Origin: Neoscytalidium dimidiatum
Lineage: Eukaryota > Ascomycota > Dothideomycetes > Botryosphaeriales > Botryosphaeriaceae
DNA length: 64,000 nt
Direction: 5' to 3'
NCBI GenBank assembly: GCA_037367355.1
Contig: CM074700.1
Coordinates: forward strand, 1,674,001 to 1,738,000
The notes beneath the pieces were generated by a model. The model saw nothing but the letters and a program-made list of their open reading frames with translations. It ran no database searches and had not been told where the DNA came from. Below are positions 45,377 through 55,351 of this stretch, in pieces. Numbering within the stretch: the stretch's first letter is position 1; each line of letters opens with the position of its first letter. Made by a program: the position numbers and the translations under genes.

Positions 45377-46804
45377 ATGTTCGGACATACAAACGATCCA
45401 TTCATCCTCTCCCCGCTCGAGCAGTCGGGCCCTCGCGTGTACGCGCGGCCCATCTTCTGCTTCGCGCTGAGTCCGAGCTACGACCAGGACGAGGTCGTGC
45501 GCATCCTGCAAGGCGGCCTGGCCGCGACGAAAGAGCAAGTCCCGTACCTGTCCGCCGAAGTCGTCGACGACACGGAAGCGGAGCAGAAGGGCTGCCTCGT
45601 CCTGCGCGACGGCGATTTCGGCGAGCTGCGCGTCCGGAGCCTGACCAAAGACCAGTTCCCCCTCACGTACGACGAGTTCCGAGCGAAGAACTTCCCGGTC
45701 GAGTACCTGCGGCAGGACGACGTCTGCCCCGTCCCCGTCCTCCCGCGCGAGGGCGAGCGGATCCCCGTCTTCGCGGCGCAGGCCAACTTCGTCGACGGCG
45801 GCCTGATCCTCAACATCAGCATCTACCACCTCGTCGCCGACGGCTTCGCCATCTCGCGCATCTTCGCCATCTGGGCGCAGAACTGCCGCAAGCTGCAGGA
45901 CGCGGCCGCGGCCGAGACCGTCTTCCTCTCCTCCTCCGCCTTCGAGCGCGCCCCGCTCGTCGTCGGCCACCTCTCCGACCCGGAGAAGTGCAACATCGCC
46001 GACTACCGCGAGATCGTCATCACGGACGAGCCGCTCCCGCCGGCCGCCAAGATGCCGACGCTCGCGAAGCCCTACCGCGCGACGACGTACCGCTTCACGG
46101 CGCTGGCGCTGGCGCAGCTGCGCGCGGACGCGTCCGCGGACGGCAAGAAGGCGGGCACGGACGAGGCGCTCGCGGCGCTGCTCTGGCGCTGCGTCGTGGG
46201 CGCGCAGCTGCTGCCGGCGGCGGCGACGGCGACGGCGACGACCGACGTCCTGGACGCGCACCCGTCGTCCGTCCTGGCGGTGACGGTGCCGACGCGCCAG
46301 CGCACCTTCCCGCCGCTCGCGCCCGACTACATGGGCTGCCCGTACATCTACGCCATGCCGCGCGCGCCGACGGCCGACGTGCTCGACCCCCAGGCCCTCG
46401 GCCTGCCCGCGCTGGCCCGCCTGGTCAGGCGCGCCGTCGACGCCATCACCCCGCACTACCTCAGCAACATCATCAACATGTTCCAGAAGGTGCCCGACTA
46501 CGGCCGCCTCGCGCCCGCCTGCTTCGCCGGCCTGGGCGGCCCGAGCGTGTTCCTGAGCAGCTGGCGCGACCTGCCCTTCTACGAGACCGAGTGGGGCCCG
46601 CTGCTCGGCGGGAGGTGCGAGCGGGTGAGGGTGGCGCGCGAGGGCATGCTGAACGGCTTGCAGCTGGTGTTGCCGACCGTGCCGAAGGGCGCCGCGCCCG
46701 AGGGGAGCGAGGGCTTGGAGGTGGCGATCGGGCTGGAGGAGGGGAAGGTGGAGGCGTTGAGGAGGGATCCGTTGTGGTCGAAGTATGCGGTTCTGGCGGA
46801 GTAG
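45377..46804 (+). CDS. BAHD-type acyltransferase (trichothecene 3-O-acetyltransferase-like)
   Basis: This intronless 475-residue enzyme has the HxxxD acyltransfer motif as HLVAD (H151, D155) in the context NISIYHLVADGFAIS. The structural DFGWG region of BAHD enzymes is represented by FYETEWGPLLGG near the C-terminus. It would move an acyl group from acyl-CoA to a hydroxyl or amine, and fungal relatives include trichothecene 3-O-acetyltransferase and other metabolite tailoring or detoxifying enzymes. GC at codon third positions is very high. No secondary-metabolite backbone gene lies in the window, so a cluster role is not shown. Longer overlapping ORFs in other frames are composition artefacts. 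Confidence 0.88.
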   Translation: MFGHTNDPFILSPLEQSGPRVYARPIFCFALSPSYDQDEVVRILQGGLAATKEQVPYLSAEVVDDTEAEQKGCLVLRDGDFGELRVRSLTKDQFPLTYDEFRAKNFPVEYLRQDDVCPVPVLPREGERIPVFAAQANFVDGGLILNISIYHLVADGFAISRIFAIWAQNCRKLQDAAAAETVFLSSSAFERAPLVVGHLSDPEKCNIADYREIVITDEPLPPAAKMPTLAKPYRATTYRFTALALAQLRADASADGKKAGTDEALAALLWRCVVGAQLLPAAATATATTDVLDAHPSSVLAVTVPTRQRTFPPLAPDYMGCPYIYAMPRAPTADVLDPQALGLPALARLVRRAVDAITPHYLSNIINMFQKVPDYGRLAPACFAGLGGPSVFLSSWRDLPFYETEWGPLLGGRCERVRVAREGMLNGLQLVLPTVPKGAAPEGSEGLEVAIGLEEGKVEALRRDPLWSKYAVLAE

Positions 46805-46853
46805 GATCGGGCGGGTTGTGGAGCTTCGGGATGGGGAGAGGTCGCTGGTCGAT

Positions 46854-46873
46854 GGTGTGTGTGTGTGTGTGTG
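46854..46873. repeat. (GT)10 microsatellite
   Basis: An uninterrupted GT run lies about 50 nt after the acyltransferase stop, in its probable 3' UTR. Confidence 0.85.
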
Positions 46874-47865
46874 GGTAATGGGAGGCAAGGGTGAGTACAT
46901 GGAAGACCTCGTTTAAGAATCCTGGAGCACCCTGACTTAGGGGACAAAAGTAAACAGATGATATATCTCTTCAAAGTAACATAATTTCCTTTCTGGTTAA
47001 CGATGGCTGAGAATCCTTGATTAGCTGAATAATATTTATTTTCTGGTACTATGATGTTCCTTGTCCTAATTGGAAGCCAAGGGCTTCTCTGCTACAGGGA
47101 AAGTTTTGGATTGTCTACTCAGCCTGACAGAGCTAGTGGTGCGGCTCTACCAGATCATGGTGGATGGGCATGTCGTCTGGCTCGCGCTGTGCGTAAGGCA
47201 GGGAACCCTTGCCTTACGGCCTTAGCCATGGCTGTGTCTGAGATCCTCTATCCGGCGATCGCCTTTTGGTACAGTCGCGCGATGCTTATAGTCTGTATGT
47301 TAGAACGGCTCCATTCCCATCGGTGGCCCTGCTTGTGGATTGGCGATGGCGACTCGAGATGGTTGTTGAAAGCTCACACTAGTCGATGCAGGGACCAGAA
47401 AGAAGCATCAACTTTGCAACGGCGCTAAATTTAGCCTCACTTTCTAGGCCACGAGTCGCATCCGAGATATCGATTCACCATCCTCGCTTATGAGATCTTG
47501 TGAAGTTACTGGTTCATCCGGAACAATTCGTCAGCTGTCAGTATCAAGGCTGGACATAAATTCCGTGTGAAATTCTAGCAGTATTTTTTGTTTTTTTTTT
47601 TAAAAAAAAAACTAATCAACACTTTCCTCTGAGTCTATGCTAACAATGCCTCTCAAAAGACAACTAGTAATTACATCTATACGTGTGACAGACAAGTGTT
47701 GCCCAAGCATGATTGCAATGGCTCAACCTTTTGACAATTGACCCAAGAGGGTTTGTTCCTTAATCCGACGTCAGCTGGCAAATAGTTCACCAAAAGAAAT
47801 TCGATGGGATTTATCTGCAGCCATTGAAGAGGTCGGTACATAATATGCCGCTCTCTTCCAGTCTA
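46874..47865. other. Intergenic
   Basis: Contains an ORF of 125 codons (47,051-47,428) without family resemblance and a T10/A9 inverted tract at about 47,590-47,610. I see no supported gene. Confidence 0.45.
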
Positions 47866-48154
47866 TCATGCCACAACCTCAATGGAGATAGTGTGTACAT
47901 GATTCCTCGCGTCCTTCATCGGCTGCTGGAGCCCACCCACTGACGTCGCACGCGCCGAGATACGATACTTTCCCGGCGCCAACGCCACACGCACGCGATA
48001 CTTCTGCCAGCTGAAGTCCTTCCGCGGCTCGACCTCCGCCGGAGACCACGAGACGCCCCCATCCGCCGAGACATCCACGCGCGCAATCCCATCATCACTC
48101 CACGCCCAACCCTCGACCAAAACCCGTCCTCCTCCCCCTACTTCTTCTTCTTCT

Positions 48155-48186
<32 letters not shown>

Positions 48187-48981
48187 TCCTCCCGCCCTCA
48201 CCACCGCCCCATCCTCCGGCCTCACAACAATCGCGTTCGGCTCCACCGCCCACACCGGCCGCGTGGCGCCCGTCTCCCCGTCCCGCACGTTGTAGTACCC
48301 GGTCGTGAACGGCGAGTCCGCCCGGCGCTCGCGCACGGCGATCCGGCACAGCCACTTGGTCGAGTTGGTGCCGAACCAGCCGGGCACGACGAGGCGGACG
48401 GGCCCGCCGCGCTCGCGGCGCAGCGGCGCGCCGTTCATGGCCCACGCGACCAGCACCTCCCCGGGGCGCAGCGCCTTGGCCAGCGGCAGGTCCTTGCGGT
48501 AGCGGTCGGCGGGCGTGCCGGCGAAGGCGCCGCGGTCGAGCCCGTCGGTCCAGACGAAGGAGGAGGAGGGGGGAGATGCGGACGGGCGCGCGAGGGAGAG
48601 CAGGTGCGCGAGCGGGACGCCCGTCCACGCGACGTTGCCGATGCGCAGCGGGTTGCGGACGGGCGGCTGGAGCGGGCTGCCGAAGCATTCGTGGAAGGTG
48701 GTGATGGTGGTGGAGGGGAGGCGGCGCAGCTGCGCGAGGGTGAGGGCGAAGGGGCGGGCGACGAGGCCGTCGACGACGAGGCGGTAGCGCGCGGGGTCGA
48801 TGGCCGGGATGCCCATGTGGATGGTCTCGAAGAGGTGCGCGTCCGGGGTGAGGAAGGTGGTGAGGTCGTGCGGCGGCGGGGGTGGGCGGAGGTGGAAGCC
48901 GTGGATCATGGATGTGCAGGCTTTCCTTTCCTCGTCGGCAGGCGGCGGCGGTGTTGTTGCTGCTGCTGTTGTTTCGGACAT
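47866..48981 (-). CDS. Molybdenum-cofactor oxidoreductase, sulfite-oxidase family
   Basis: The protein has 371 residues without introns. The oxidoreductase molybdopterin-binding domain spans about 30-225, with the presumed Mo-ligand C99 in FHECFGSP and VVPGWFGTNSTKWL downstream. A C-terminal Mo-co dimerisation domain (about 275-370) has GWAWSDDGIARVDVSADGG and a tail ending HTISIEVV. No cytochrome b5 or reductase domain is present, so it is not nitrate reductase or animal-type sulfite oxidase. A poly-Gly/poly-Glu run near 260-278 joins the domains. It probably oxidises sulfite or a related substrate, but the electron acceptor is unknown. The ATG opens a low-complexity Thr/Pro stretch without a clear targeting signal. 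Confidence 0.9.
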
Positions 48982-51221
48982 TGGGGGTGGAGGGAAGCTA
49001 GGGTGCGCACTGGGGGTTGCTGGTGAAGCTTTGGAGGGAGGGCAAGTGCAGGTGGTGACTGTGAGGTTTATTTGAGGGGCTTTGCGGACGTCGAGATCGG
49101 GCGGCGGGGTGATTCACGAGTTTTGGTTCTTTATGGCCGATGACGCGGAAGAATATTTCGGCAGTGCAGGAGGCTGCCAAGGCAGGGAAAAGGGCTGGCG
49201 AGGTTGATGAGGCCGGCGAAGCTCGCATGTAATACGTAAGGGTCGTTGAGGACGGGAACCAGAAATAAGACCGAAGGAAGAGAGCTCTCCCGGAGCGAGC
49301 AGCGGTATGTGAGGTATCTATCACAAACTCGGCCAATTTGTTCTTGCCGCAGCCGTGGGTGGAGTGGGAGATGGCACACACCAGCTGAACGGCTCGGCTT
49401 CGGCAGCCCGAGGACGGCTGACGAGCCGGCCGGCGTGTGAGGAGCGATGTGGACGGGACGGGATGCTTGCGGGCATACATGCCGTGCGGCAGCGAAGACG
49501 CTTTCCTGACGGGCACGGTTGCAACACACTATATCCGCGAGGTGCAGAGTCAGGGTGTGGGCGGGCGTGCATTGAGTAAGTACTTTGTGGCCAACGACCA
49601 GGAGACGCGACATTTCAACAAGGACGGTCATGACGGCATACTCCAAGGTCAATGGCGAGCACGCCGTTTGGTGCACGACGTGCTGCGGGGCGCCCTGGGC
49701 TTCAGATGGCCGGCTGGCTTCGAGCGACCGGGGCGGGCTGAACGACACCGAGGCCAGCATCATGGCCGGCACCGCACCGACCTGGAGGTGCGCGGTTAGC
49801 GGCCCAGCTCTCCGCTACCGGTACGGTACGGTGCGGCCCTGCCCTGGCCGATGCCGCCCGCACCGGCCGGCAGCGTTTCCGAGTTCGATCACGTGAGGCG
49901 GAAGTGCTCTCCGACGCGCCCGAGCCCTGCCAAACTGCGCGCACAGCAGCGACTGAGGGCATTGTGCTGTGCTGTGCTGTGCTGTGCTGTGCTGTGCTGG
50001 TGAAGAAGAACGAACGCAGGCTGCGCTCGCTGGCCATCATCGGGCCCAAAGCCGAAACACCAACCGCTGGCGGCACCGGCGGCGATGTCGTCAATCCCCA
50101 ACACACTACCACCTCTCCAGATACCATCTCGCGCCCAGCCACACAGGCCAGCCCGGCCATACAACTCCAACTTGAGCCGGGCATCCTGATTCACAAGCAC
50201 CGCACGCCCACGCTCGGCGCCCGGCTCACCCGCCCGGACTGTGACATCGTCGGCCTACGCTACGACTTCTACGCCGGCCGTGCCTTCGAGGACCCCCATC
50301 GTGACCGACCTCATACTGGTAGAACTTCCTCGTCGACCTAATGATCAACGCCAACACCCCTGCCCCACCCTCCGCGCCAGGCTCTTGCGCCACCGTGCAA
50401 CCGGCACCCTTGGTAGGGAAGCGATAGCATGCTTTGAAGCCGAGGGGAATGGTGAACGTGGCTCAGATGGGCGTGGCAGGGTGCATAAAGTGTGTATCGG
50501 GTTTTCGTGGGCACGAGATTGAGAGACATTGTTGCGGAGCTGGATGTTACTGTTTTGTACCCGTCAAGCATCTGGATATCGTCGGGTAGCTTGCAAGTGA
50601 AGATGCATTCGACCGTTTAGACACATTTACGGTTAAAGAAGCTATTCTAATCTAGCCGTGTGTAGAAGCTGCACGCGGATAGCGAACCAAAAGCGGCATG
50701 GATGCGGCCAGCTGAAACTCTACGGATGCAATAGAAAGTGTTAAACTTTCCGTTGGTGACTTTCTATATGCACCGCTTCCTTCTGTTCTATTTCACTTCA
50801 GGAAAAGAAAGAAAAGATGGAAGGCCTTCTTGACCACGGTGATAGCCAGTGCATCCGAAATCCCGTCCAAGAAAAATAAGCCCTTACAAGAGTTTCCAAA
50901 TAGTCGACCTCCGTAGGCAATGCTGAGGGAAAGACTAGGATGTCTTCCGCGGAAAAGCGCAAAGGCCCCTCGCTGCGAGATCGCTCTACCAAGAAGACAC
51001 GGCTACACGCCCACAGCACCTAAATTAGTCCCAATCGACATGTGGGCCTCAGCGGCTCCCAGAAATGGACGCCGACGTCGACTCTGGCAACCAATATTTA
51101 GAGAAAAGGAGAGCAGAAAGAGGAGAGCTCAGAGAAAAGCGCATACGCTGGCCGCGAAACCCCTCCCCCGCCTCGGAACCAGTCACCGCCCACCTCTACC
51201 ATCACCAGGGCCACGCAAACC
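48982..51221. other. 2.2-kb region without a supported gene
   Basis: GC-rich, with many overlapping ORFs up to 213 codons that contradict each other and match no family I know. It includes a TGTGC tandem repeat (49,963-49,997). The right end should hold the nitrilase promoter (CCAATATTT near 51,091). Confidence 0.5.
49963..49997. repeat. (TGTGC)7 pentanucleotide repeat
   Basis: Seven perfect copies of TGTGC occur in a row. They create Cys-rich reading frames that are not real genes. Confidence 0.9.
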
Positions 51222-52433
51222 ATGTCTGCCCAACAGCAACCGCAACCTCCTCCTCCTCCTCCTCCCCTCCTGCGCGTCGCCGCCTGCCACGCCTCCCCCG
51301 TCGTCCTCTCGGCCGCCGAAACGACGGCGAAATGCGTGTCGCTCATCCACGCCGCCGCCGACAACGGCGCGCACGTGGTCGTCTTCCCGGAGACCTACAT
51401 CGCCGCCTTCCCGGTGTGGAGCGCGATGCTGCCGCCGACCGACAACCACGCCCTGTTCGCGCGCATGGCGGCCGAGAGCGTGCTGGCCGACGGGCCCGAG
51501 CTGCGCGCCGTCCGCGCCGCCGCCCGCGCCCGCCGCGTCGCCGTCAGCGTCGGCGCGTCCGAGCGCGTGCGCTGGAGCAGCGCGACGCTGTTCAACGCCA
51601 ACTTCGTCGTCGGCCGCGACGGCGCCGTCCTCGTGCACCACCGCAAGCTGGTGCCCACCTTCTGGGAGAAGCTGACGTGGAGTCCCGGCGACGGGCACGG
51701 CCTGCGCGTCGTCGACGTCGATGTCCCTGGTAGTAGTAGCAGCAGCAGCAGCACCACCACCACCACCACCACCACCACCACCACCACCACCACCACCACC
51801 ACCACCGCCACGACGGTCAAGCTCGGCGTCCTCATTTGCGGCGAGAACACCAATCCCCTCGCGCGGTACAGCCTGATGGCGCAGGGCGAGCAGCTGCACG
51901 TCTCGACGTGGCCGGCCATCTGGCCGACCCGCGTGCCGCCCGAGCCCGACGCCGCCGCCGGCGCCGGTGCCGGTGCCGCCGCGGCGAAGGGCGCGGGCGC
52001 GAATTACGACAACGTCGCTGCGAACAGGACGCGCGCTGCTGCTCACTGCTTCGAGGCGAAGGCCTTTGGCGTCTTGTGCTGCGGGCACTTGGATGAGAAG
52101 GCCGTTGAGCGGCTGTGTGAGCTGTCGAGCGATGGGGACCGCGTTGCGAAGATCATTGCGGATTCGCCGCGCGGCGCGACCATGTTCTTGGACCCGACGG
52201 GCGCGGCGTTGAAGGGGTTTACGGTTCAAGACGGCGAGAGGAGGGAGGTCGAGTTCTTGCAGGAGGAGGAAGGGATTCTGTACGCGGATCTGGATGTCGG
52301 GTTGTGCGTGGAAGGCAAGCAGTTTCATGATGTTGTGGGCGGGTATCAGCGGTTGGATGTATTTCAGCTGAAAGTGAATCGGGAAAGGAGGGAGCCTGCG
52401 GTCTTCATCGATGGGGACGGAGGCAGGGAATGA
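51222..52433 (+). CDS. Nitrilase-family carbon-nitrogen hydrolase
   Basis: The protein has 403 residues and no intron. The catalytic triad of the nitrilase superfamily is visible: E57 in VVVFPETYIAAFP, K142 in HHRKLVPTFWEKLTW, and C206 in LGVLICGENTNP. The ETYIPGYP-like and CGENTN patterns are those of true nitrilases (branch 1), which turn nitriles into acids and ammonia. A run of 7 Ser and 18 Thr (CAC repeats, about 51,728-51,805) is inserted between the Lys and Cys strands, and an Ala/Gly-rich insert follows at about 243-258. The start gives a Gln/Pro-rich leader. Substrates could be plant cyanogenic compounds or cyanide-like metabolites; that is inference. Confidence 0.92.
   Translation: MSAQQQPQPPPPPPPLLRVAACHASPVVLSAAETTAKCVSLIHAAADNGAHVVVFPETYIAAFPVWSAMLPPTDNHALFARMAAESVLADGPELRAVRAAARARRVAVSVGASERVRWSSATLFNANFVVGRDGAVLVHHRKLVPTFWEKLTWSPGDGHGLRVVDVDVPGSSSSSSSTTTTTTTTTTTTTTTTTTATTVKLGVLICGENTNPLARYSLMAQGEQLHVSTWPAIWPTRVPPEPDAAAGAGAGAAAAKGAGANYDNVAANRTRAAAHCFEAKAFGVLCCGHLDEKAVERLCELSSDGDRVAKIIADSPRGATMFLDPTGAALKGFTVQDGERREVEFLQEEEGILYADLDVGLCVEGKQFHDVVGGYQRLDVFQLKVNRERREPAVFIDGDGGRE
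51752..51805. repeat. In-frame (CAC)n microsatellite within the nitrilase gene
   Basis: About 18 CAC units encode poly-Thr, following AGT/AGC units that encode poly-Ser. It lies between the catalytic Lys and Cys. Confidence 0.9.
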
Positions 52434-53000
52434 ATAGATGGAATAGCATTTTCATCTCTGATTGCTCGGGTTCTCTTGATTCTCTCCGCAATGACTACAG
52501 GGATTAACATGAGCTCTGTTTAGCCTTGATCATGGCCGTAGAACGGAGGCGAGACTGTAAAAACACCGGCTCCATGAATGCCTTGCTACTTCGGGTATAT
52601 ATCAAAAGCCAACTGAGACCGCACGCCATAGGTCATACTGCGTGGAATGTGGAATTGCAAGACACCAGCCCAGCTTCACTGACAAAGCCAAAATATCAAG
52701 TCTATCAAACCATGTTCACTAACGATTTTATAATATTCGGCTTGAACTGATAGTTGGGCACGCTGGCTATTGCTGCTGCCATACGCAGCCCCTCTCCCCG
52801 CGCAGCCAGTGTGAATCTGCCTTTCCATATATTAGATACGTTGAGGTGATAAGAAACTACTGAATACCAATTTTCTTCAACACAGGCACACGAATGCCAT
52901 GTGATAGAAATCTTGTTTCAAGGATATCAACATGATTTACCGGAGACCCGAAAATTGTGTCCCGCACCATGGCCAAAGCCTCCTCCTTGGTAGTTTTCGC
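52434..53000. other. Intergenic
   Basis: No supported gene is seen. It forms the 3' flank of both the nitrilase and the ankyrin wreck. Confidence 0.4.
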
Positions 53001-53009
53001 GACCATCAT

Positions 53010-53980
53010 CGTCGGGTCCGAGACTGACATCTGATTTCTTTCCGTTTTGCAAGCCTACTTCCATCACCACTCGACCTTGCATCTCCCGAGTTGCTCCTTT
53101 TTGCACGAGAGATGTATACATCTGGAAATGCTTTTATAAAAGCATAAAATATAGGGGTGCATGAAACATTGCCTGTTATGTCAACATCCGCACCTGCGTT
53201 GACGAACCCCTTTACGATTTCGAAGTGTCCGAGACTCGTAGCAACACGAAGAGGGGCATCGCGCTGATTGTCCCTGATGTCGAGCAGCGGACGCTTCCCG
53301 GTTGCGTCAGGCTGAGCGAATCCGAGTAATAATTGAATCAAGGATAGGTCTCCCAGCTCGGCAGCGAGGTGAAAAATCGTTCTGTTATTGAATCCAGTCT
53401 GCGCAAGTCTGCGCCGTTCTCCAGATAAGTCGAATGCATTCCTTGTTCTTCGATACAACAGCTCCAAAAAGTGGTAGGATTTCTTCACCAAGTGCTTTCA
53501 TGTCTATGCCCCGGTCGACGAGAGGTTGCATCATGGTTGGGTTTCGGGTAGCGCTTGCTCTCAGAAAAGCAGAATAACCGTCTAAGCCTTTACTGTCGAG
53601 TTGCACTCCGCTATCGAGAAGTTCCTTGACAATCTCAAGATGTTCCTCGGTGATGGCTATGTAGTGAGGCGGCCTCCCATCGTTTGGCATGCGGTTGATG
53701 TTCGCCCCATGCTGGATTAAGAATCGGACTACGCCGGTTCGCCCCGGAAGCGCAGCCATGAACAGGGCTGTACGACCAAGATCATCCTTTTCCTCAATGC
53801 GAGCTCTACGGCGGAGAAGAAATGCCGTAGCGTCAATGTGGCCGTAATATGCGGCATGAAAAAAGGAAATGACACCTTTGCATCCATCAAGGCGACCCGT
53901 ACGAACGGAGACAGCAGGTGGGGATGATGGATGCCATCTATCAGGAGGCCGAACGGGTCATTGCCTAGCTGGGTGCCAAC
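53010..53980 (-). pseudogene. Ankyrin-repeat protein pseudogene
   Basis: Several ankyrin repeats can be read on the - strand. They are HAAYYGHIDATAFLLRRRA, TALFMAALPGRTGVVRFLI, PHYIAITEEHLEIVKELLD, IFHLAAELGDLSLIQLLL and APLRVATSLGHFEIVKGFV, but they are split over at least two frames. A shift falls near 53,410-53,430, where LENGADL changes frame, and another near 53,120. The upstream end has no ATG before a TGA, so the N-terminus is lost or was another exon. Ankyrin tails often follow NACHT or HET domains in fungi, and a HET fragment lies just upstream on the opposite strand. Not functional as read. Confidence 0.7.
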
Positions 53981-54849
53981 CACGATAACAACGCTCTCCC
54001 AGTCATCAAGGCGTTTGGAAATAACCTGCAGTTACATTGGGACCCAAGCAAGCGCTCCGGCACCGATCCGAACGTTGATCTAGATCTCTTCAGCGTCTTC
54101 CGTCTCATCCAAAATCCTTGGTTCGATCGAATTTAGACAATGCAGGAAGCTGTTCATGCTAAGTCCATAACTTACATTTACGGAATACATGTCACCCCTC
54201 GGTCTCAAATGGACGAATTTCTCCAGAGCTTCGCGTACCAAATGGCACGAAAACGATGCTGCAGCTTTGAGCCCATCATGGAAGTTCTACGGGATGGGAT
54301 GGTATCTCACATGAGCACGTCCGTAAATCACATTAACGACTTGGCCAAATCGAAGAAATGAGGAGAAGTTTTAGAGGTTGCATCCGAAACCCGCCATGGA
54401 CAGGCGACAAACCCACTCGATAAGGTCTTTGGTTACTCAGTCTTGTGGAAAATCTTCCTCGAGAGGTCATTGATCACGAAAGGTCGGTCTCTTTCGTCTA
54501 ATTGCGAACCGCTTTCGAGCACGTTAAAGCAACTGGACGTCTAGACTTCCTGTCTCACGTTCTTTTCAACGTGCCGCATTCATCCCCCGCGATCGACCAT
54601 AACCCTTCTTCCTGAGTTCCTGACTGAACGGACGGCGCGGCCGGAAACGGTGTTAGAGCCTATACACACTTATTCATTGCGAGCGTCCGGCAGTCGTACA
54701 ACGAATCCTTTCAGGCCTGCCAGGATTCTCAACCCCATCCAAGATGTTCCGATCCACTCAAGAAACTACACCTGGAGGGGCACTTTTGCGACAAGATTGT
54801 CCAAGCCGAAGAAACTCAGGCAGCAGATAATGACCTGACGCCGATTTTA
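53981..54849. other. Between the ankyrin and HET wrecks
   Basis: A 73-codon + ORF at 54,140-54,361 (MQEAVHAKSITYIYG) and short frames at 54,650-54,838 may be decayed parts of the HET protein. They are not recognisable. Confidence 0.35.
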
Positions 54850-55351
54850 AGATGGCGCGAAAGTCTGAATGTGGACAAAGATCCAGAACGAGCTCATGTA
54901 GCTGGATCTACGAATCCGGACGCATTTTGGTGCATGCTTTGCATCAGCGGTCACCCGGCTTCGAATTAAAAGATTGGAGAGACTCGGGAAATTTCCGAAG
55001 GCATGAGACAGTTACATGGCGATTGGCCTGCCAAATACGTTGGAGAGCGTACGTCTCGAACATTTCACGGATCGCCTCAATATTGCAGCACAAGGACGAA
55101 GGCTCATTGTTTCACAAAGAGGTCGCATCGAACTTGCTTCGGGGAGCACTCAAACTGGCGATGAGATCTGGCTTCTTTGCGGTGGGAAGGTGCCTCGTAT
55201 TTTGCGCCCAAAGATCAATGAATTTGGACCATCGCTTAGCCAAGATTACACTTTTGTATCTGATTCTTACATCCGCGGAATCAACAAAGGTGACTTTCGG
55301 GAGGAATTGGTTGGTAGTGGAGCGAAACTGACGACCGTCGTTCTTTCATAA
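54850..55351 (+). pseudogene. HET-domain (heterokaryon incompatibility) protein, C-terminal remnant
   Basis: The last 80 codons match the usual C-terminus of fungal HET proteins. They read AAQGRRLIVSQRGRIEL, then TGDEIWLLCGGKVPRILRP, YTFVSDSYIRGI and a short tail ending at TAA 55,351. Upstream, in another frame (about 54,850-54,955), WRESLNVDKD and DAFWCMLCISG fit the conserved DAFWRTL region, followed by a stop and frame change. The N-terminal HET domain itself is missing. Intact members trigger cell death on fusion of unlike hyphae. This copy cannot. Confidence 0.65.

Noticed and set aside
45232..46878. 548-codon + ORF and 513-codon - ORF over the acyltransferase
   Set aside because: Other frames of a gene with very high GC at third positions. 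Only the 475-residue frame shows the HLVAD motif.
47588..47611. T-run followed by A-run as a terminator hairpin
   Set aside because: Rho-independent terminators are not expected in a fungal nuclear genome, and no gene ends there.
49963..49997. TGTGC array as a CRISPR-like or telomere-like repeat
   Set aside because: Seven short perfect tandem units with no spacers and not a telomere motif. It is an ordinary microsatellite.
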